This document shows, piece by piece, positions 50,605 to 59,565 of a DNA stretch of 64,000 nt. Location of the stretch: positions 248,001 through 312,000 of the forward strand of contig NZ_JBITMQ010000002.1 in assembly GCF_044466355.1 (NCBI RefSeq). Reading direction: 5' to 3'. Position numbers and translations under genes: made by a program. The stretch is from Actinophytocola sp044466355. GTDB lineage: Bacteria; Actinomycetota; Actinomycetes; Mycobacteriales; Pseudonocardiaceae. Every line of letters starts with the position of its first letter. The stretch's first letter is position 1. Below the pieces are notes generated by a model. The model had not been told where the DNA came from. It saw nothing but the letters and a program-made list of their open reading frames with translations, and did no database searches.

Positions 50605-51816
50605 TCACACACCGTCCGCGTGCGCGACCACGAAGTCGGACAGCGACCCGACGGACGCGAGGTCGCGGCGGTCGATCTCCTCGACGTCGACCTGGATGTC
50701 CAGCTCCTCCTCCAGCGCGAGCAGCAGTTCGAGCGTCTTCGACGACGACAGGCCCAGCTCGTCGAACAGCCGCGTCTCCTCCGACACGGCCAGGTCGCCG
50801 CCCAGCATCCGTCCCAACAGGACGCCAAGGGCGTCGACGACCCGCGTGCGCAGCTCGGTTGCCAGCATCTGTCCGCTCCCGTGTTCGAAGACCATGGCCG
50901 AGAAGACCGCACCGAGCCCCGCCCCGGCGGTGAGGTAGCGGTCGCCGGGCGACAACCGCCCGGTCGCGACCGCTGACGCGTGGTTGATGAAGGTGTCCGC
51001 GGACGGCGTGTGGCCCGCCAGCGGGACGTTGTCGAGCAACACCCGGTCGACCGGCAGCCCGATGCGCCTGCAGACCCGCCGCCACGACACGACGTTGACG
51101 TTGTGCGGCAGCACCAGCGCGACGTCGTCGAGCGACATGTCGGCCTGCTTCACCGCGTCGAGGATGACCTCGCTCAACAGTTCCGTGTAGTCCTGGGCGA
51201 ACCGGTCCATCGCGCCGAGACCGTCGGTGCTCCAGTGGTCGAGGTCGCCGCGCTGACCGGCCGCGTAGGACAGCAGCACGTCACCGGGACCGCCCGCCGC
51301 GACCAGGCACGCGCCCGCGCCCTCGCCGAACACGCGCTGGTCGGGCGCGAGCCGCTCGTCCTGGGTGAACACCTGCTCCCCCGCCACCACCAGCGCGAGC
51401 GCGTACGGGTCGCCGTCGCGTGCCAGCATGCGGCCCGCGATGTCGATGGCGAGCAGCCCGGACGCGCACGCGTGGTGCGTGATCGTGAACGCCGTCGCGG
51501 CGCCGAGACCGAGCCGAGCCCGCAGCTCGTGGACCGGGTTGACCGGGTACGGCGCGACCACCGGCACACCGCGCGCGTGGATCACGTACCGCACGCGGTG
51601 CTCGCGGCCCCGCAGCGACGGCAGCGCCCGCGCCGCCCCCTCCAGCAGGTCGGCCAGCGTCTCGCCGGGTCGCTGCCTGCGCACCTCGCCGAGCCCGTTG
51701 AACCGCCGCAGCACCCGCACCTGGGTCGGGGTGAGCCCCAGCTCGGGCCCGAGTTCCTCGACGGTCACCATGCGCTCCGGCAGGAACGCGGCCACGTCGG
51801 CCAGCGTCGTGGTCAT
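50605..51816 (-). CDS. KASIII-like protein fused to a C-terminal acyl carrier domain
   Basis: A 403-residue fusion. Residues 1-315 are a KASIII/FabH-like thiolase fold with Cys117 (ITHHACASGLLAID), His238 (LPHNVN) and, where FabH has Asn, His269 (AGHTPSADT). Residues about 320-403 are an ACP with Ser358 in FDELGLSSSKTLELL, the expected phosphopantetheine site (DSL replaced by SSS). KASIII-like proteins of clusters either prime chains or act as acyltransferases (CerJ/DpsC types); a built-in ACP suggests that the acyl group is loaded and transferred within one protein. ATGA overlap with the P450 upstream. Confidence 0.78.
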   Translation of the reverse strand: MTTTLADVAAFLPERMVTVEELGPELGLTPTQVRVLRRFNGLGEVRRQRPGETLADLLEGAARALPSLRGREHRVRYVIHARGVPVVAPYPVNPVHELRARLGLGAATAFTITHHACASGLLAIDIAGRMLARDGDPYALALVVAGEQVFTQDERLAPDQRVFGEGAGACLVAAGGPGDVLLSYAAGQRGDLDHWSTDGLGAMDRFAQDYTELLSEVILDAVKQADMSLDDVALVLPHNVNVVSWRRVCRRIGLPVDRVLLDNVPLAGHTPSADTFINHASAVATGRLSPGDRYLTAGAGLGAVFSAMVFEHGSGQMLATELRTRVVDALGVLLGRMLGGDLAVSEETRLFDELGLSSSKTLELLLALEEELDIQVDVEEIDRRDLASVGSLSDFVVAHADGV

Positions 51817-53048
51817 GTCACTCTCACCGGTAAGGATTCGTACCCGCGCAGCATCAGCGTCGTGCGTGCGCCGGGTTCGCCCGCGAGCGCGAGGTCCGGG
51901 AAGCGGCGCAGCAGCATCGGCACGGCCACCCTGCTCTCCAGCTTGGTCAGCACGGCACCGAGGCAGTAGTGCATGCCCGCGCTGAACGACAGGGGTTGCC
52001 CCTCGTCGCGGCCCGGGTCGAACGTGTCGGGGTCGGTGAACTTCGCCGGGTCACGGTTGGCCGCGCCCAGCAGCACCAGCACCCTGCGGTCCTTCGAGAT
52101 CGGCACTCCGGCCACCTCCGTGTCCGCCGCCGCCCAGCGAATGGAGAAGTGCGTCGGCGGCTCATACCGCAGCACCTCCTGGATGAACCCGTCCGCCCGC
52201 TGCGGGTCGGCGAGCACGCGCGCCTTCTCCGCCGGGTCGTCCAGCAGGATCCGCACGCTGTTGCCGATCAGGTGGCTCGTGGTGACGAACCCGCCGTTGT
52301 ACATCGTCAGCAGGTTCGCGACGAGCACGTCGTCGGCCAGCTCGACGTCGTCGGCGACGAGCTCGCTCACCAGGTCGTCGCGGGGCTCCGCGCGACGTTT
52401 CCCCACCAGCTCGTGGAAGTACCCGGTGAGGTCCTCCGCGGCCTTGTCCGCCGCCTTCTGGAACCGCCACACGCCGGCACCGAGGTCGAGGATCGCGCCG
52501 AACGCACGCACCCGCTCCGGGAACCAGTCCCGGTCGTGCTCCGGCACGCCGAGCAGCTCGCCGACGACGTCGCTCGGCACCGGCAACGCGAAGTCCGCCA
52601 ACAGGTCCACCGTCGTCCCGCCCGCGCCGAGTTCGGCGAGCCGGTCGAGACGCCGCGCCACGATCCGTTCCACCGCCGGTTCGAGCGCGGCCACACGCCG
52701 GGCGCTGAACGCCTGGCTGAACATCCTGCGCACGGTGGTGTGCTGCTCGCCCTCCATGAAGAAGATCGAGCTGACCAGCACCCGCAGCGCCGGATGGGTA
52801 CGCCACAGCCTGCCGTCGCGCCGGTCCGGGTAGTCGCTGGTCATCACGTGCAGCGCGGGGTCACGCAGCGCCTGGTGCACCGCGTCGTAGCCGTGCACCA
52901 CCACGTCGAACCGGTCGGACGGGTCCGGCAGCAGGCACACCTGGCCGTGCCGGTGCAGCTCGGCGTAGAACGGGTTCGGATCCCGCCGTCCCTCCGCCGA
53001 GAGCAACGACCGCAGCGATGTCTGCGTGACGCCGTCCTGATGGTTCAC
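51813..53048 (-). CDS. Cytochrome P450, paralogue of the one at 32142
   Basis: A 411-residue P450. The heme ligand is Cys362 in LSFSAGMHYCLG and the ExxR pair is in QEVLRYEPP. The I-helix MYNGGFVTTSHLIGN again lacks the acidic residue and has Val, as in the first P450. AGVPISKDRRVLVLLGAANRDPAKF closely matches the other copy. It likely oxidises a related intermediate. ATG at 53048, 49 nt after the methyltransferase stop, so it is in the same operon; it overlaps the KASIII-ACP gene by ATGA. Confidence 0.87.
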   Translation of the reverse strand: MNHQDGVTQTSLRSLLSAEGRRDPNPFYAELHRHGQVCLLPDPSDRFDVVVHGYDAVHQALRDPALHVMTSDYPDRRDGRLWRTHPALRVLVSSIFFMEGEQHTTVRRMFSQAFSARRVAALEPAVERIVARRLDRLAELGAGGTTVDLLADFALPVPSDVVGELLGVPEHDRDWFPERVRAFGAILDLGAGVWRFQKAADKAAEDLTGYFHELVGKRRAEPRDDLVSELVADDVELADDVLVANLLTMYNGGFVTTSHLIGNSVRILLDDPAEKARVLADPQRADGFIQEVLRYEPPTHFSIRWAAADTEVAGVPISKDRRVLVLLGAANRDPAKFTDPDTFDPGRDEGQPLSFSAGMHYCLGAVLTKLESRVAVPMLLRRFPDLALAGEPGARTTLMLRGYESLPVRVT

Positions 53049-53096
53049 TTTCCCCAGCTCCGTTTCCCCGACCGTGGTGATTCAGACCGCGTGGTT

Positions 53097-54131
53097 TCAG
53101 GCCGCCACGACGACGATCGCGCTGTCCGCGTTCGGTCCGTTGCCGTGGTTGACCGTCTCGAGTGCGAACCCGGCGTCGGTCAGCAGCCGCAGGTAGTGCT
53201 CCTCGGTGCGGTCGTGGCCTTCCAGCAGGACCAGCATCAGCAGGTCGACCATTCCCGACGCCGCGTCCGGGTCGCTGTCCTCCTCCGGGACCAGTTGCTC
53301 GAACACGAAGAGCCGTGCGCCAGGGCGCATCGCCGCACGCACGTGCCGCAGGATCCGCATGGCCTTCTCGTCCGACCAGTTGTGCAGCACCCGCGCCAGC
53401 ACGTAGGCGTCGCCACCGGACGGCACGCCGTCGAAGAAGCTGCCCTCGACCAGGTCCGCCCGGCCGGCGAGGCCGTCCTCGACGAGCTTCTTGCCTGCCG
53501 CGCGCACCGCCTCCGGTAGTTCCAGGAGCACGCCGCGCATCAGTGGATACGTGGTGAGCACCTCGGCGAGCAGCCCGCCGCTGCCGCCGCCGACGTCGAC
53601 GAGCGTGCCGACCCCGGAGAGGTCGCACGACGCCAGCGTCTTCGGCACCTGGTTCGCGTTCATGGCGTCCGCGAAGGTCGCGGCCACCGCGTGGTTGCCG
53701 TTCAGGTAGTCGTAGAACGGCTCCCCGTAGACCATGTCGAAGGCGGGTGCCCCGGTCCGCACCGTGTGCAGGATGTCCGCGAAGGACCGGAACACCTCCT
53801 CCCCGTCCAGCACCGCCATCTGCCGCAGTGAGTGCGGCACGTCCGAGCGGAGGCAGTCGGTGACCGACGTGAGCGCGTAGGTCCTCGGCGCGGTCCTGCG
53901 GAACAGGCCGATCGAGGCCATGCCGCGCAACAGCCGCGCCAGCGCGTCCGGGTCGGCGCCGCTGACCTCGGCCAGCTCGTCGACCGAACGCGGCCCGTCC
54001 GCGAGCAGGTCCGGCACGCCCAGCTTCGCGACGGCGTAACAGCACTGCGCCACCCAGCTGCTTGACAGGATCCCGAGCAGCTTGCGCCGTGCGAACCCGC
54101 CGGCCACCGATGTCTCCGCCACGGCCGTCAT
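53097..54131 (-). CDS. SAM-dependent O-methyltransferase (acetylserotonin/hydroxyneurosporene type)
   Basis: A 344-residue class I methyltransferase with an N-terminal winged-helix dimerisation domain (SSWVAQCCYAVAKLGVPDLLADGP) and SAM motif I LVDVGGGSGGLLAEVL. The catalytic His is in RVLHNWSDEKAMRIL, as in plant-like and antibiotic O-methyltransferases. It is expected to methylate a phenolic or other hydroxyl in the product. The ATG at 54131 opens just before the first helix; the frame continues to 54185 with no better ribosome site. It is 107 nt from the dioxygenase. Confidence 0.85.
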   Translation of the reverse strand: MTAVAETSVAGGFARRKLLGILSSSWVAQCCYAVAKLGVPDLLADGPRSVDELAEVSGADPDALARLLRGMASIGLFRRTAPRTYALTSVTDCLRSDVPHSLRQMAVLDGEEVFRSFADILHTVRTGAPAFDMVYGEPFYDYLNGNHAVAATFADAMNANQVPKTLASCDLSGVGTLVDVGGGSGGLLAEVLTTYPLMRGVLLELPEAVRAAGKKLVEDGLAGRADLVEGSFFDGVPSGGDAYVLARVLHNWSDEKAMRILRHVRAAMRPGARLFVFEQLVPEEDSDPDAASGMVDLLMLVLLEGHDRTEEHYLRLLTDAGFALETVNHGNGPNADSAIVVVAA

Positions 54132-54238
54132 CCGTCGTCGCGGAACGTGGCGGCCGTCATGGTGCGGTCCGCGGTTCCCGGACACGGCTGTCTCCGGTCA
54201 GGTCTGGACAATTGTTTGTCGCTCCTCGCTAGATGTGG

Positions 54239-55147
54239 TCAACCGCGCCACAGAACGGGGCAGTAATCCGGATCCGAGTAGTCCGGGCGACCGTCCGGCG
54301 TTTTCCGGACCAGGCTGTCATGATTGTAGAACGCAAGACTGCCGTCCGACAACGGGAATTCGTGAAATTCATTCGCGCCATCCTGCAGGTGCAGGGAAAC
54401 CGCACGGCGCGGCCGCGTGCTCACGTTCGCACCACTGCCGTGGTATGTCTTGCAGTGGTGGAAGCTCATGTGCCCCTTGGGAATCACCATCGGGACCTTG
54501 CGCACCTCGGCGCCGTTGTACGCCGCGTTCTCGGCCAGCATCTGCTCCAGCTCGGACCGGTCGCGTTCCGCGAAATGGCGGGTGGTGCTGTCGTCCGCAC
54601 CGATCTCCTGCCACCGGTGACTGCCGTCCACCATCGTGATGGTGCCCATTTCCTCGGCACAGTCGTGGAACGGAATGAAAGCGGTCAGCATGTTGTCCGA
54701 CGACGAGGACGCCCAATAATGTTTGTCGAAATGCCACGGCACGATGTTGGAGGGCAACCCCGCGATCGGCGGCTTGTAGATGAGCGTCGACTGGAAGACG
54801 CGGATCTCCTCGGCCCGCGCGAGCCACGCGGCCACCGCGCCGATGATCGGCTTGAGCAGCAGCTTGGCGAGGGGGTCGCTCTCGTAGTGCACGTAGTCGT
54901 TGTGCCGCTGCACGTCCCCCTGCTCCGGCGTCCAGTACGCGAGCCGGGGCGGGCGCACCGGAAGCGTGCGGTCACGCGCACCGGCGTAGTACCCCTCGCT
55001 GGCCGCGACCAGCTCGTCGACCTCGGCGTCGGTGAACAGCTTCTTGGACAGGTACCAGCCGTGCTCGGCGTAGAACGCGACGTCCTCGTCGGACGGCAGC
55101 AGCTCGCGGTCCTGTTCGGACAGCGTGAAACGTTCGGTCGTGGTCAC
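54239..55147 (-). CDS. PhyH-family Fe(II)/2-oxoglutarate dioxygenase
   Basis: A 302-residue phytanoyl-CoA dioxygenase-like enzyme. The iron facial triad is His139 and Asp141 (VPWHFDKHYW) with His236 (KTYHGSGAN). The Arg for 2-oxoglutarate is in STRPRRAVSLHL. Also seen are the family's FTDAEVDELVAASEGYY and MVDGSHRWQE. It hydroxylates or otherwise oxidises an unactivated carbon, perhaps on a carrier-bound chain. The GTG at 55147 overlaps the hmaS stop as GTGA, so it is coupled to 4-hydroxymandelate synthesis. Confidence 0.87.
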   Translation of the reverse strand: MTTTERFTLSEQDRELLPSDEDVAFYAEHGWYLSKKLFTDAEVDELVAASEGYYAGARDRTLPVRPPRLAYWTPEQGDVQRHNDYVHYESDPLAKLLLKPIIGAVAAWLARAEEIRVFQSTLIYKPPIAGLPSNIVPWHFDKHYWASSSSDNMLTAFIPFHDCAEEMGTITMVDGSHRWQEIGADDSTTRHFAERDRSELEQMLAENAAYNGAEVRKVPMVIPKGHMSFHHCKTYHGSGANVSTRPRRAVSLHLQDGANEFHEFPLSDGSLAFYNHDSLVRKTPDGRPDYSDPDYCPVLWRG

Positions 55148-56226
55148 CGAAGTCCTCCAACCAGCTCGCGGTTCTTGGCCTCGTACAGCGCCTTGATGTT
55201 GCCGCTGCCGAAGGTGAGCGCGCCCCGGCGCTCGATGATCTCCAGGAACAGGGTCCTGCGTACGTGCATCGACTCGGTGAAGATCTGCAGCAGCTGCCCC
55301 CAGTGGTCGGTGTCGACGAGCACGCCGGCGTCCCGCAGGTCGGCGACCGGCACCGCGAGGTCGGGCACCCGGTCGGCCAGCGCGTCGTAGTACGTCGGCG
55401 GCGTGTTCGCGAACCGCACGCCCCGTGCGGCGAGCGCGCGCACCGTGTCGGTGATGCCGTCGGTGGTGAACGCGACGTGCTGGACGCCCGCGCCGCCGTG
55501 CCAGGCGAGGAAGTCGTCGATCTGGCCGCGCTCGCGGCTCGTGTCCGGCTCGATCAGCGTGAGCGTGATCAGCTTCGACGGGCTCTGCACGACCTTCGAC
55601 GACATGCCCTGCGCGCCGACCTCGATGTACTCCTCGAAGATCTGCGAGAAGCCGAACACCTCCTCGTAGTGCTTGACCGTCGAGTCCAGCTGCCCGGCGG
55701 GCACGCACACGGCGAAGTGGTCGATCAGCTCCAGCAGCGGCGCCGCGTCGCCCGTGTCGTCCGCGTCGTTCGTGGCGGACATGAGGAACACGCCGGGCAG
55801 GAACTCGGTTCTGGGGCCGGTGCGCTGCACCAGGCGGTGCGTGATGTCCCCGAAACCGAGCACCTCGGCCGTCGTCACGACCGCGTCGCCCTCCGCGTAG
55901 CGGGCAGGCGCGGACACCGCGGCCGCACCCGCGTGCACCAGCTCCCCGAACGCCGACTCGGCGTCGTCCACCTCCAGCGCGATCACCGCGACGCCGTCGC
56001 CGTGCCTGCGCACGAACTCGGCGGCCGGGTGGTCGGCGACGAGCGGTGAGGTGAGGACCATCCGGACGTCACCCTGGGTCAGCAGCAGCGACCGCTGCCC
56101 CTTCAGCCCGGTCTCCGGCCCGCCCTGGCCCCGGAGCCGGAACCCGAAGGCGGTGCAGTAGTAGAACGCGGCCTGTCGCGCGTCTCCGACGTACAGTTCG
56201 ATGTGGTCTATTCCGTTGAGATTCAT
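55144..56226 (-). CDS. hmaS: 4-Hydroxymandelate synthase
   Basis: A 360-residue vicinal-oxygen-chelate dioxygenase of the HPPD/HmaS family. It converts 4-hydroxyphenylpyruvate, O2 and Fe(II) to 4-hydroxymandelate and CO2, the first committed step to 4-hydroxyphenylglycine. Iron ligands are His170 (LIDHFAVCV), His250 (GVQHVAFTT) and Glu329 (LEIIERRGA). Similarity to glycopeptide HmaS proteins is strong along the chain (SPSKLITLTLIEPD, FGSGNIKALYEA). Separating HmaS from housekeeping HPPD rests on this likeness and on Hmo/HpgT in the same cluster. ATG at 56226, five bases after the KAS stop. Confidence 0.87.
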   Translation of the reverse strand: MNLNGIDHIELYVGDARQAAFYYCTAFGFRLRGQGGPETGLKGQRSLLLTQGDVRMVLTSPLVADHPAAEFVRRHGDGVAVIALEVDDAESAFGELVHAGAAAVSAPARYAEGDAVVTTAEVLGFGDITHRLVQRTGPRTEFLPGVFLMSATNDADDTGDAAPLLELIDHFAVCVPAGQLDSTVKHYEEVFGFSQIFEEYIEVGAQGMSSKVVQSPSKLITLTLIEPDTSRERGQIDDFLAWHGGAGVQHVAFTTDGITDTVRALAARGVRFANTPPTYYDALADRVPDLAVPVADLRDAGVLVDTDHWGQLLQIFTESMHVRRTLFLEIIERRGALTFGSGNIKALYEAKNRELVGGLR

Positions 56227-56231
56227 GTGCC

Positions 56232-57482
56232 CTAACCGTTCCGCTTCTTCTCGGTGCCGGCCGCGCTCAGCACCAGGCTCACGTTCTGGCCGCCGAAGCC
56301 GAAGGAGTTCGACAGCGCGTGGCCGATCTCCCGCTCCAGCGGTGTGGTCCGGACGTGGTTGCCCGGGCACGCCGGGTCGACCTCGTCCAGGTTGTAGGTG
56401 GGTGGCAGCACGCCCCGTGCCACCGCCATGGCGCTCGCCGCCGCCTCCACCACGCCGGAGGTGCCGAGCATGTGGCCGGTCAGCGACTTGGTCGAGCTGA
56501 CCGGCGGACCGTCCACACCGAACACCGCGGCCAGCGCCGCGGTCTCGGCGACGTCACCGAGCTTGGTCGACGTGCCGTGTGCGTTGACGTAGCCGATGTC
56601 GCCGGGGGCGAGGCCCGCGCTCGCGAGTGCCCGCCGCATGCACTCGGCCGCACCGGAACCGTCCGGCCGCGGCGTGGTCGGGTGGTGGGCGTCGGTGGTG
56701 GCGCCCCAGCCGCGCACGTCCGCGTAGCCTGCGGCCCCGCGTGCGTTCGCGTGCTCGGTCCGTTCCAGCACGAGCATGCCCGCGCCTTCCGCGAGGACGA
56801 ACCCGTTGCGCCTGGTGTCGAACGGGCGGCTCGCGGCGGTGGGGTCGCTCCACCGGCGCGCGAGCGCCCGCGCGTTGCCGAACGTGTCGGCGAACGTGGG
56901 GAACAGCGGCGCCTCGCTCGCGCCGCACACCACCACGTCGGCGTCACCCGACCGGATCAGCCGCAGCGCGTCGGCGATGGCCTGCGCACCGGACGCGCAC
57001 GCGGTGCCGATGCTCGAACTGTAGCCGCGGATCCCGTGCGTGATCGCGATCCTGGCGGCGGGCATGTTCGGCAGGATCCCGGTCAGCAGGTACGGGCTCA
57101 CCGACGTCCGGCCGCGGTCGCCGCGCGCCAGCACCTGCTTCTCGAGCGTGGCCATGCCGCCGACACCGCCGACCACGACACCGATGCGGTCCGGGTCGAC
57201 ATCCCCGCCGACCTCGATCCCGGCGTCGGCGAGCGCGTCCGCGGCGGTCAGCAGCGCCAGCACCACCGTCTTGTCCACCACCGAAGCGGCCGGCCCGGAC
57301 ACGACCGTGCGCGGGTCGACGTCCGGGACGAAGCCGCCGACGTCCACCGAGTCCGCCGCCGGATGCCCCTCCGGCGGCACGGCGAGCCCGGACTTCCCGA
57401 CGCACAGGGCGTGGAAGACCTCCGCCGCGCCCCTGCCGACCGGCGTCAGCAGGCCCATGCCGGTGATCGTCGCGCCGGTCAT
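56232..57482 (-). CDS. Beta-ketoacyl-ACP synthase (FabF/KS-alpha type)
   Basis: A 416-residue KAS II-type ketosynthase with a complete catalytic set: Cys162 (SIGTACASGAQAI), His302 (YVNAHGTSTKLGD) and His337 (STKSLTGHMLG), ending with NSFGFGGQN. It condenses acyl-ACP with malonyl-ACP. It is coupled by ATGA to the ligase and sits with the KS-like protein, KS N-domain protein and two ACPs, forming a small type II system. No ketoreductase or dehydratase is present in the window, so the extent of chain growth is unclear. Confidence 0.88.
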   Translation of the reverse strand: MTGATITGMGLLTPVGRGAAEVFHALCVGKSGLAVPPEGHPAADSVDVGGFVPDVDPRTVVSGPAASVVDKTVVLALLTAADALADAGIEVGGDVDPDRIGVVVGGVGGMATLEKQVLARGDRGRTSVSPYLLTGILPNMPAARIAITHGIRGYSSSIGTACASGAQAIADALRLIRSGDADVVVCGASEAPLFPTFADTFGNARALARRWSDPTAASRPFDTRRNGFVLAEGAGMLVLERTEHANARGAAGYADVRGWGATTDAHHPTTPRPDGSGAAECMRRALASAGLAPGDIGYVNAHGTSTKLGDVAETAALAAVFGVDGPPVSSTKSLTGHMLGTSGVVEAAASAMAVARGVLPPTYNLDEVDPACPGNHVRTTPLEREIGHALSNSFGFGGQNVSLVLSAAGTEKKRNG

Positions 57483-59086
57483 GCCGGTGCCTTGCTCAGG
57501 TGCTGCTGGCGCAACAGGAACTTGCGGACCTTGCCCGTCACGGTCAACGGGACGTCCTCGTGCCGGATCGCGACCACGCGGTCGAGCGTCGCGCCGACCC
57601 GCTCGCCGAGCGCGGCCCGGATGACCTCGGTGCGGTCGGTCCCGGTGTCCGCGCCGGACGCCAGTTCGAGCAGCACGTCGGTGACGATGCGACCGTCCTC
57701 CGACACGATCACGACCGTGCAGTCGAGCACGTCGGGGCATGCCGCGAGGATCCGCTCCTCCGACAGGGCCGTGTAGAAACCGTCACCGACCACGGCGTCG
57801 GGGTCGCGGTCCACGTGGTAGTAGTTGCCGTCCTCGTCGCGGTAGCCGAGGTCGCCGGTGAGGTAGTAGCCGCTCAGCCGCGCGCGGTAGGTGGTGACCG
57901 AGTCGTTCCAGTAGCCGGGCGAGAGCGTCGGCGCGTTGAAACCCAGCCTGCCGATCCTGCCCGGCGGCAGCTCGTTGCCCTCCTCGTCCAGTACCGCGAC
58001 CTCGGCGAACTTGTACGGCCGCCCGATGCGCCGGCCGTAGTGGTCGCTGTCCGGTGTGTGCGTGACGTGGAACCCGTTGTGCCCCATCTCCGACGAGCCG
58101 AGCCCGTCGACGAAGTGCGAGCCGGTGATCCGGACGCGCCCCTCACGGGTCACCGTCTCCCGTGAACCGACCGCGACGAGCCGCCGGATGTGCGTCTCGT
58201 GCGCGCAGTCGCCGGTGTTGAACCACATCCGCACCGAGCCGACGTTCCGGGCGGGCAGGTCGAAGCGTGCGAGGTCGGCCCACGTGACCGCGAACCCGTA
58301 CACCGCCTCCGGCTGCCAGCGTTCGATCGCGGCCAGCACGGTCGCACCATCCTGATCGGACAGGCAGAGCATCCTGCCCCGGTTGCACAGGATCTGGCAG
58401 ACCATCAGCACGGTCGCCGTGTGCGGGATCGGCAGCGCGTTCAGCACCCGGTTCGTGCCCTGCGCCTGCGGCATCTTCAGCAGGTGCCGCTGCGAGGCGA
58501 ACAGGGTGCGGTGCAGGTGCAGCACGGCCTTCGGCACCCCGGTGGTGCCGGACGTGTGCGTGATGACGATCGGGTCGTCCTGGTGGTGCCGGTAGTGCGG
58601 CGGCGCCGCGGCCGGGTCGCCGGACGCGAGTTCCGCCGGGGCGCCGAGGAGTTCGGTGCCCAGGTCGTGCCCGGCGAGCAGCTCCGTGTGGGCGGCGTCG
58701 GCGAGCACACCCCTGGCACGCAGCCTGCGGATGAACTCGGCGGCGATCTCGGGGGTCATCTTCCCGTTCATCAGCGCGGGGATCGCACCGATGCGGGTGA
58801 GGGCGAGGAAGCTCAGGACGGTGTCGGCGGCCGCGGTCGCCCACACGGCCACCGCGTCGCGTCTGCGGATGCCGCGCGCGTGCAGCCACGCGGCGCGTGC
58901 GTCCACCATGCGGTCCAGGTCGCCGAGCGTGAACTCGTACTCGGCCGGGTGGCCGTCGACCTCGGTGTCGAAGATCAGCCCGGGCCCGTCCGGATCGGCG
59001 CCGTGCGCGAGCACCGTGTGCAGCACGTTGCCCGCACCGATGTCCGGGTCGGCGGCCAGGACGGCACGCAGGCCCTTTGCGTTCAT
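57479..59086 (-). CDS. AMP-forming acyl/aryl ligase
   Basis: A 535-residue ANL-superfamily ligase: P-loop ITHTSGTTGVPKAV, adenine motif VDGLGSSEMGHNGF, YYLTGDLGYRDEDGNYY and the catalytic A10 Lys in PLTVTGKVRKFLL. It activates an unknown acid for the adjacent ketosynthases/ACPs. The ATG at 59086 has AAGGAGAG seven bases upstream, which decides against the longer frame to 59467. ATGA coupling to the KAS gene makes it a priming or extender-activating enzyme. Confidence 0.85.
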   Translation of the reverse strand: MNAKGLRAVLAADPDIGAGNVLHTVLAHGADPDGPGLIFDTEVDGHPAEYEFTLGDLDRMVDARAAWLHARGIRRRDAVAVWATAAADTVLSFLALTRIGAIPALMNGKMTPEIAAEFIRRLRARGVLADAAHTELLAGHDLGTELLGAPAELASGDPAAAPPHYRHHQDDPIVITHTSGTTGVPKAVLHLHRTLFASQRHLLKMPQAQGTNRVLNALPIPHTATVLMVCQILCNRGRMLCLSDQDGATVLAAIERWQPEAVYGFAVTWADLARFDLPARNVGSVRMWFNTGDCAHETHIRRLVAVGSRETVTREGRVRITGSHFVDGLGSSEMGHNGFHVTHTPDSDHYGRRIGRPYKFAEVAVLDEEGNELPPGRIGRLGFNAPTLSPGYWNDSVTTYRARLSGYYLTGDLGYRDEDGNYYHVDRDPDAVVGDGFYTALSEERILAACPDVLDCTVVIVSEDGRIVTDVLLELASGADTGTDRTEVIRAALGERVGATLDRVVAIRHEDVPLTVTGKVRKFLLRQQHLSKAPA

Positions 59087-59100
59087 CGTGACTCTCTCCT

Positions 59101-59565
59101 TCAGCTCACCAGCACGGCATGCGCGGTCTCCGCGCCGGCCTGTTCCACGAGGACCACCAACACCTCGTCGGCGTCCCCGTCGTCGATCAGCAGTCGTGCG
59201 TGCGCCAGGCCTTCCGCCTTCGGATCGCCTGTCGGGCACAGGCAGACCACGGGACCGCGCAGACCCCAGGTGGCGGCGACGTGCCCGGCGACGCTGTTGG
59301 GCACGGCCTGGAAGAACAGCAGCGGCCCGACGCGGGCGCCGTCGTCGACCGCGTGCGCCACGTGCTCGGCCATCGCCACGTCCCCGCTCCCGCTCACGAC
59401 GACGATCGCGGTGCGCCCCCCGACGTCGTCGGCGGCGGGCGCGTTTCCGTGACGGGTGGTCAGGCACTCGTTCGCGGCGGCGGCCACGAGCGGGCTGAAC
59501 GAGGACAGCACGAATCCGGGCAGTGGCCTGGGTTCCCGCACGGTCGCGGTGGCGAGCTCGGTCAT
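59101..59565 (-). CDS. Beta-ketoacyl synthase-like N-terminal domain protein (Ketoacyl-synt_2 type)
   Basis: A 154-residue protein resembling the stand-alone KS N-domain (PF13723-type) found beside ketosynthases in aryl-polyene clusters: FVLSSFSPLVAAAANECL, TAIVVVSGSGDVAMAEHV, VGPLLFFQAVPNSVAGHVAATWGLRGP. No nucleophile cysteine in KS position is present (PNSVAGHVA occupies that region), so it is probably a structural partner. It overlaps the KS-like gene by ATGA and precedes the ligase by 14 nt. Confidence 0.7.
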   Translation of the reverse strand: MTELATATVREPRPLPGFVLSSFSPLVAAAANECLTTRHGNAPAADDVGGRTAIVVVSGSGDVAMAEHVAHAVDDGARVGPLLFFQAVPNSVAGHVAATWGLRGPVVCLCPTGDPKAEGLAHARLLIDDGDADEVLVVLVEQAGAETAHAVLVS

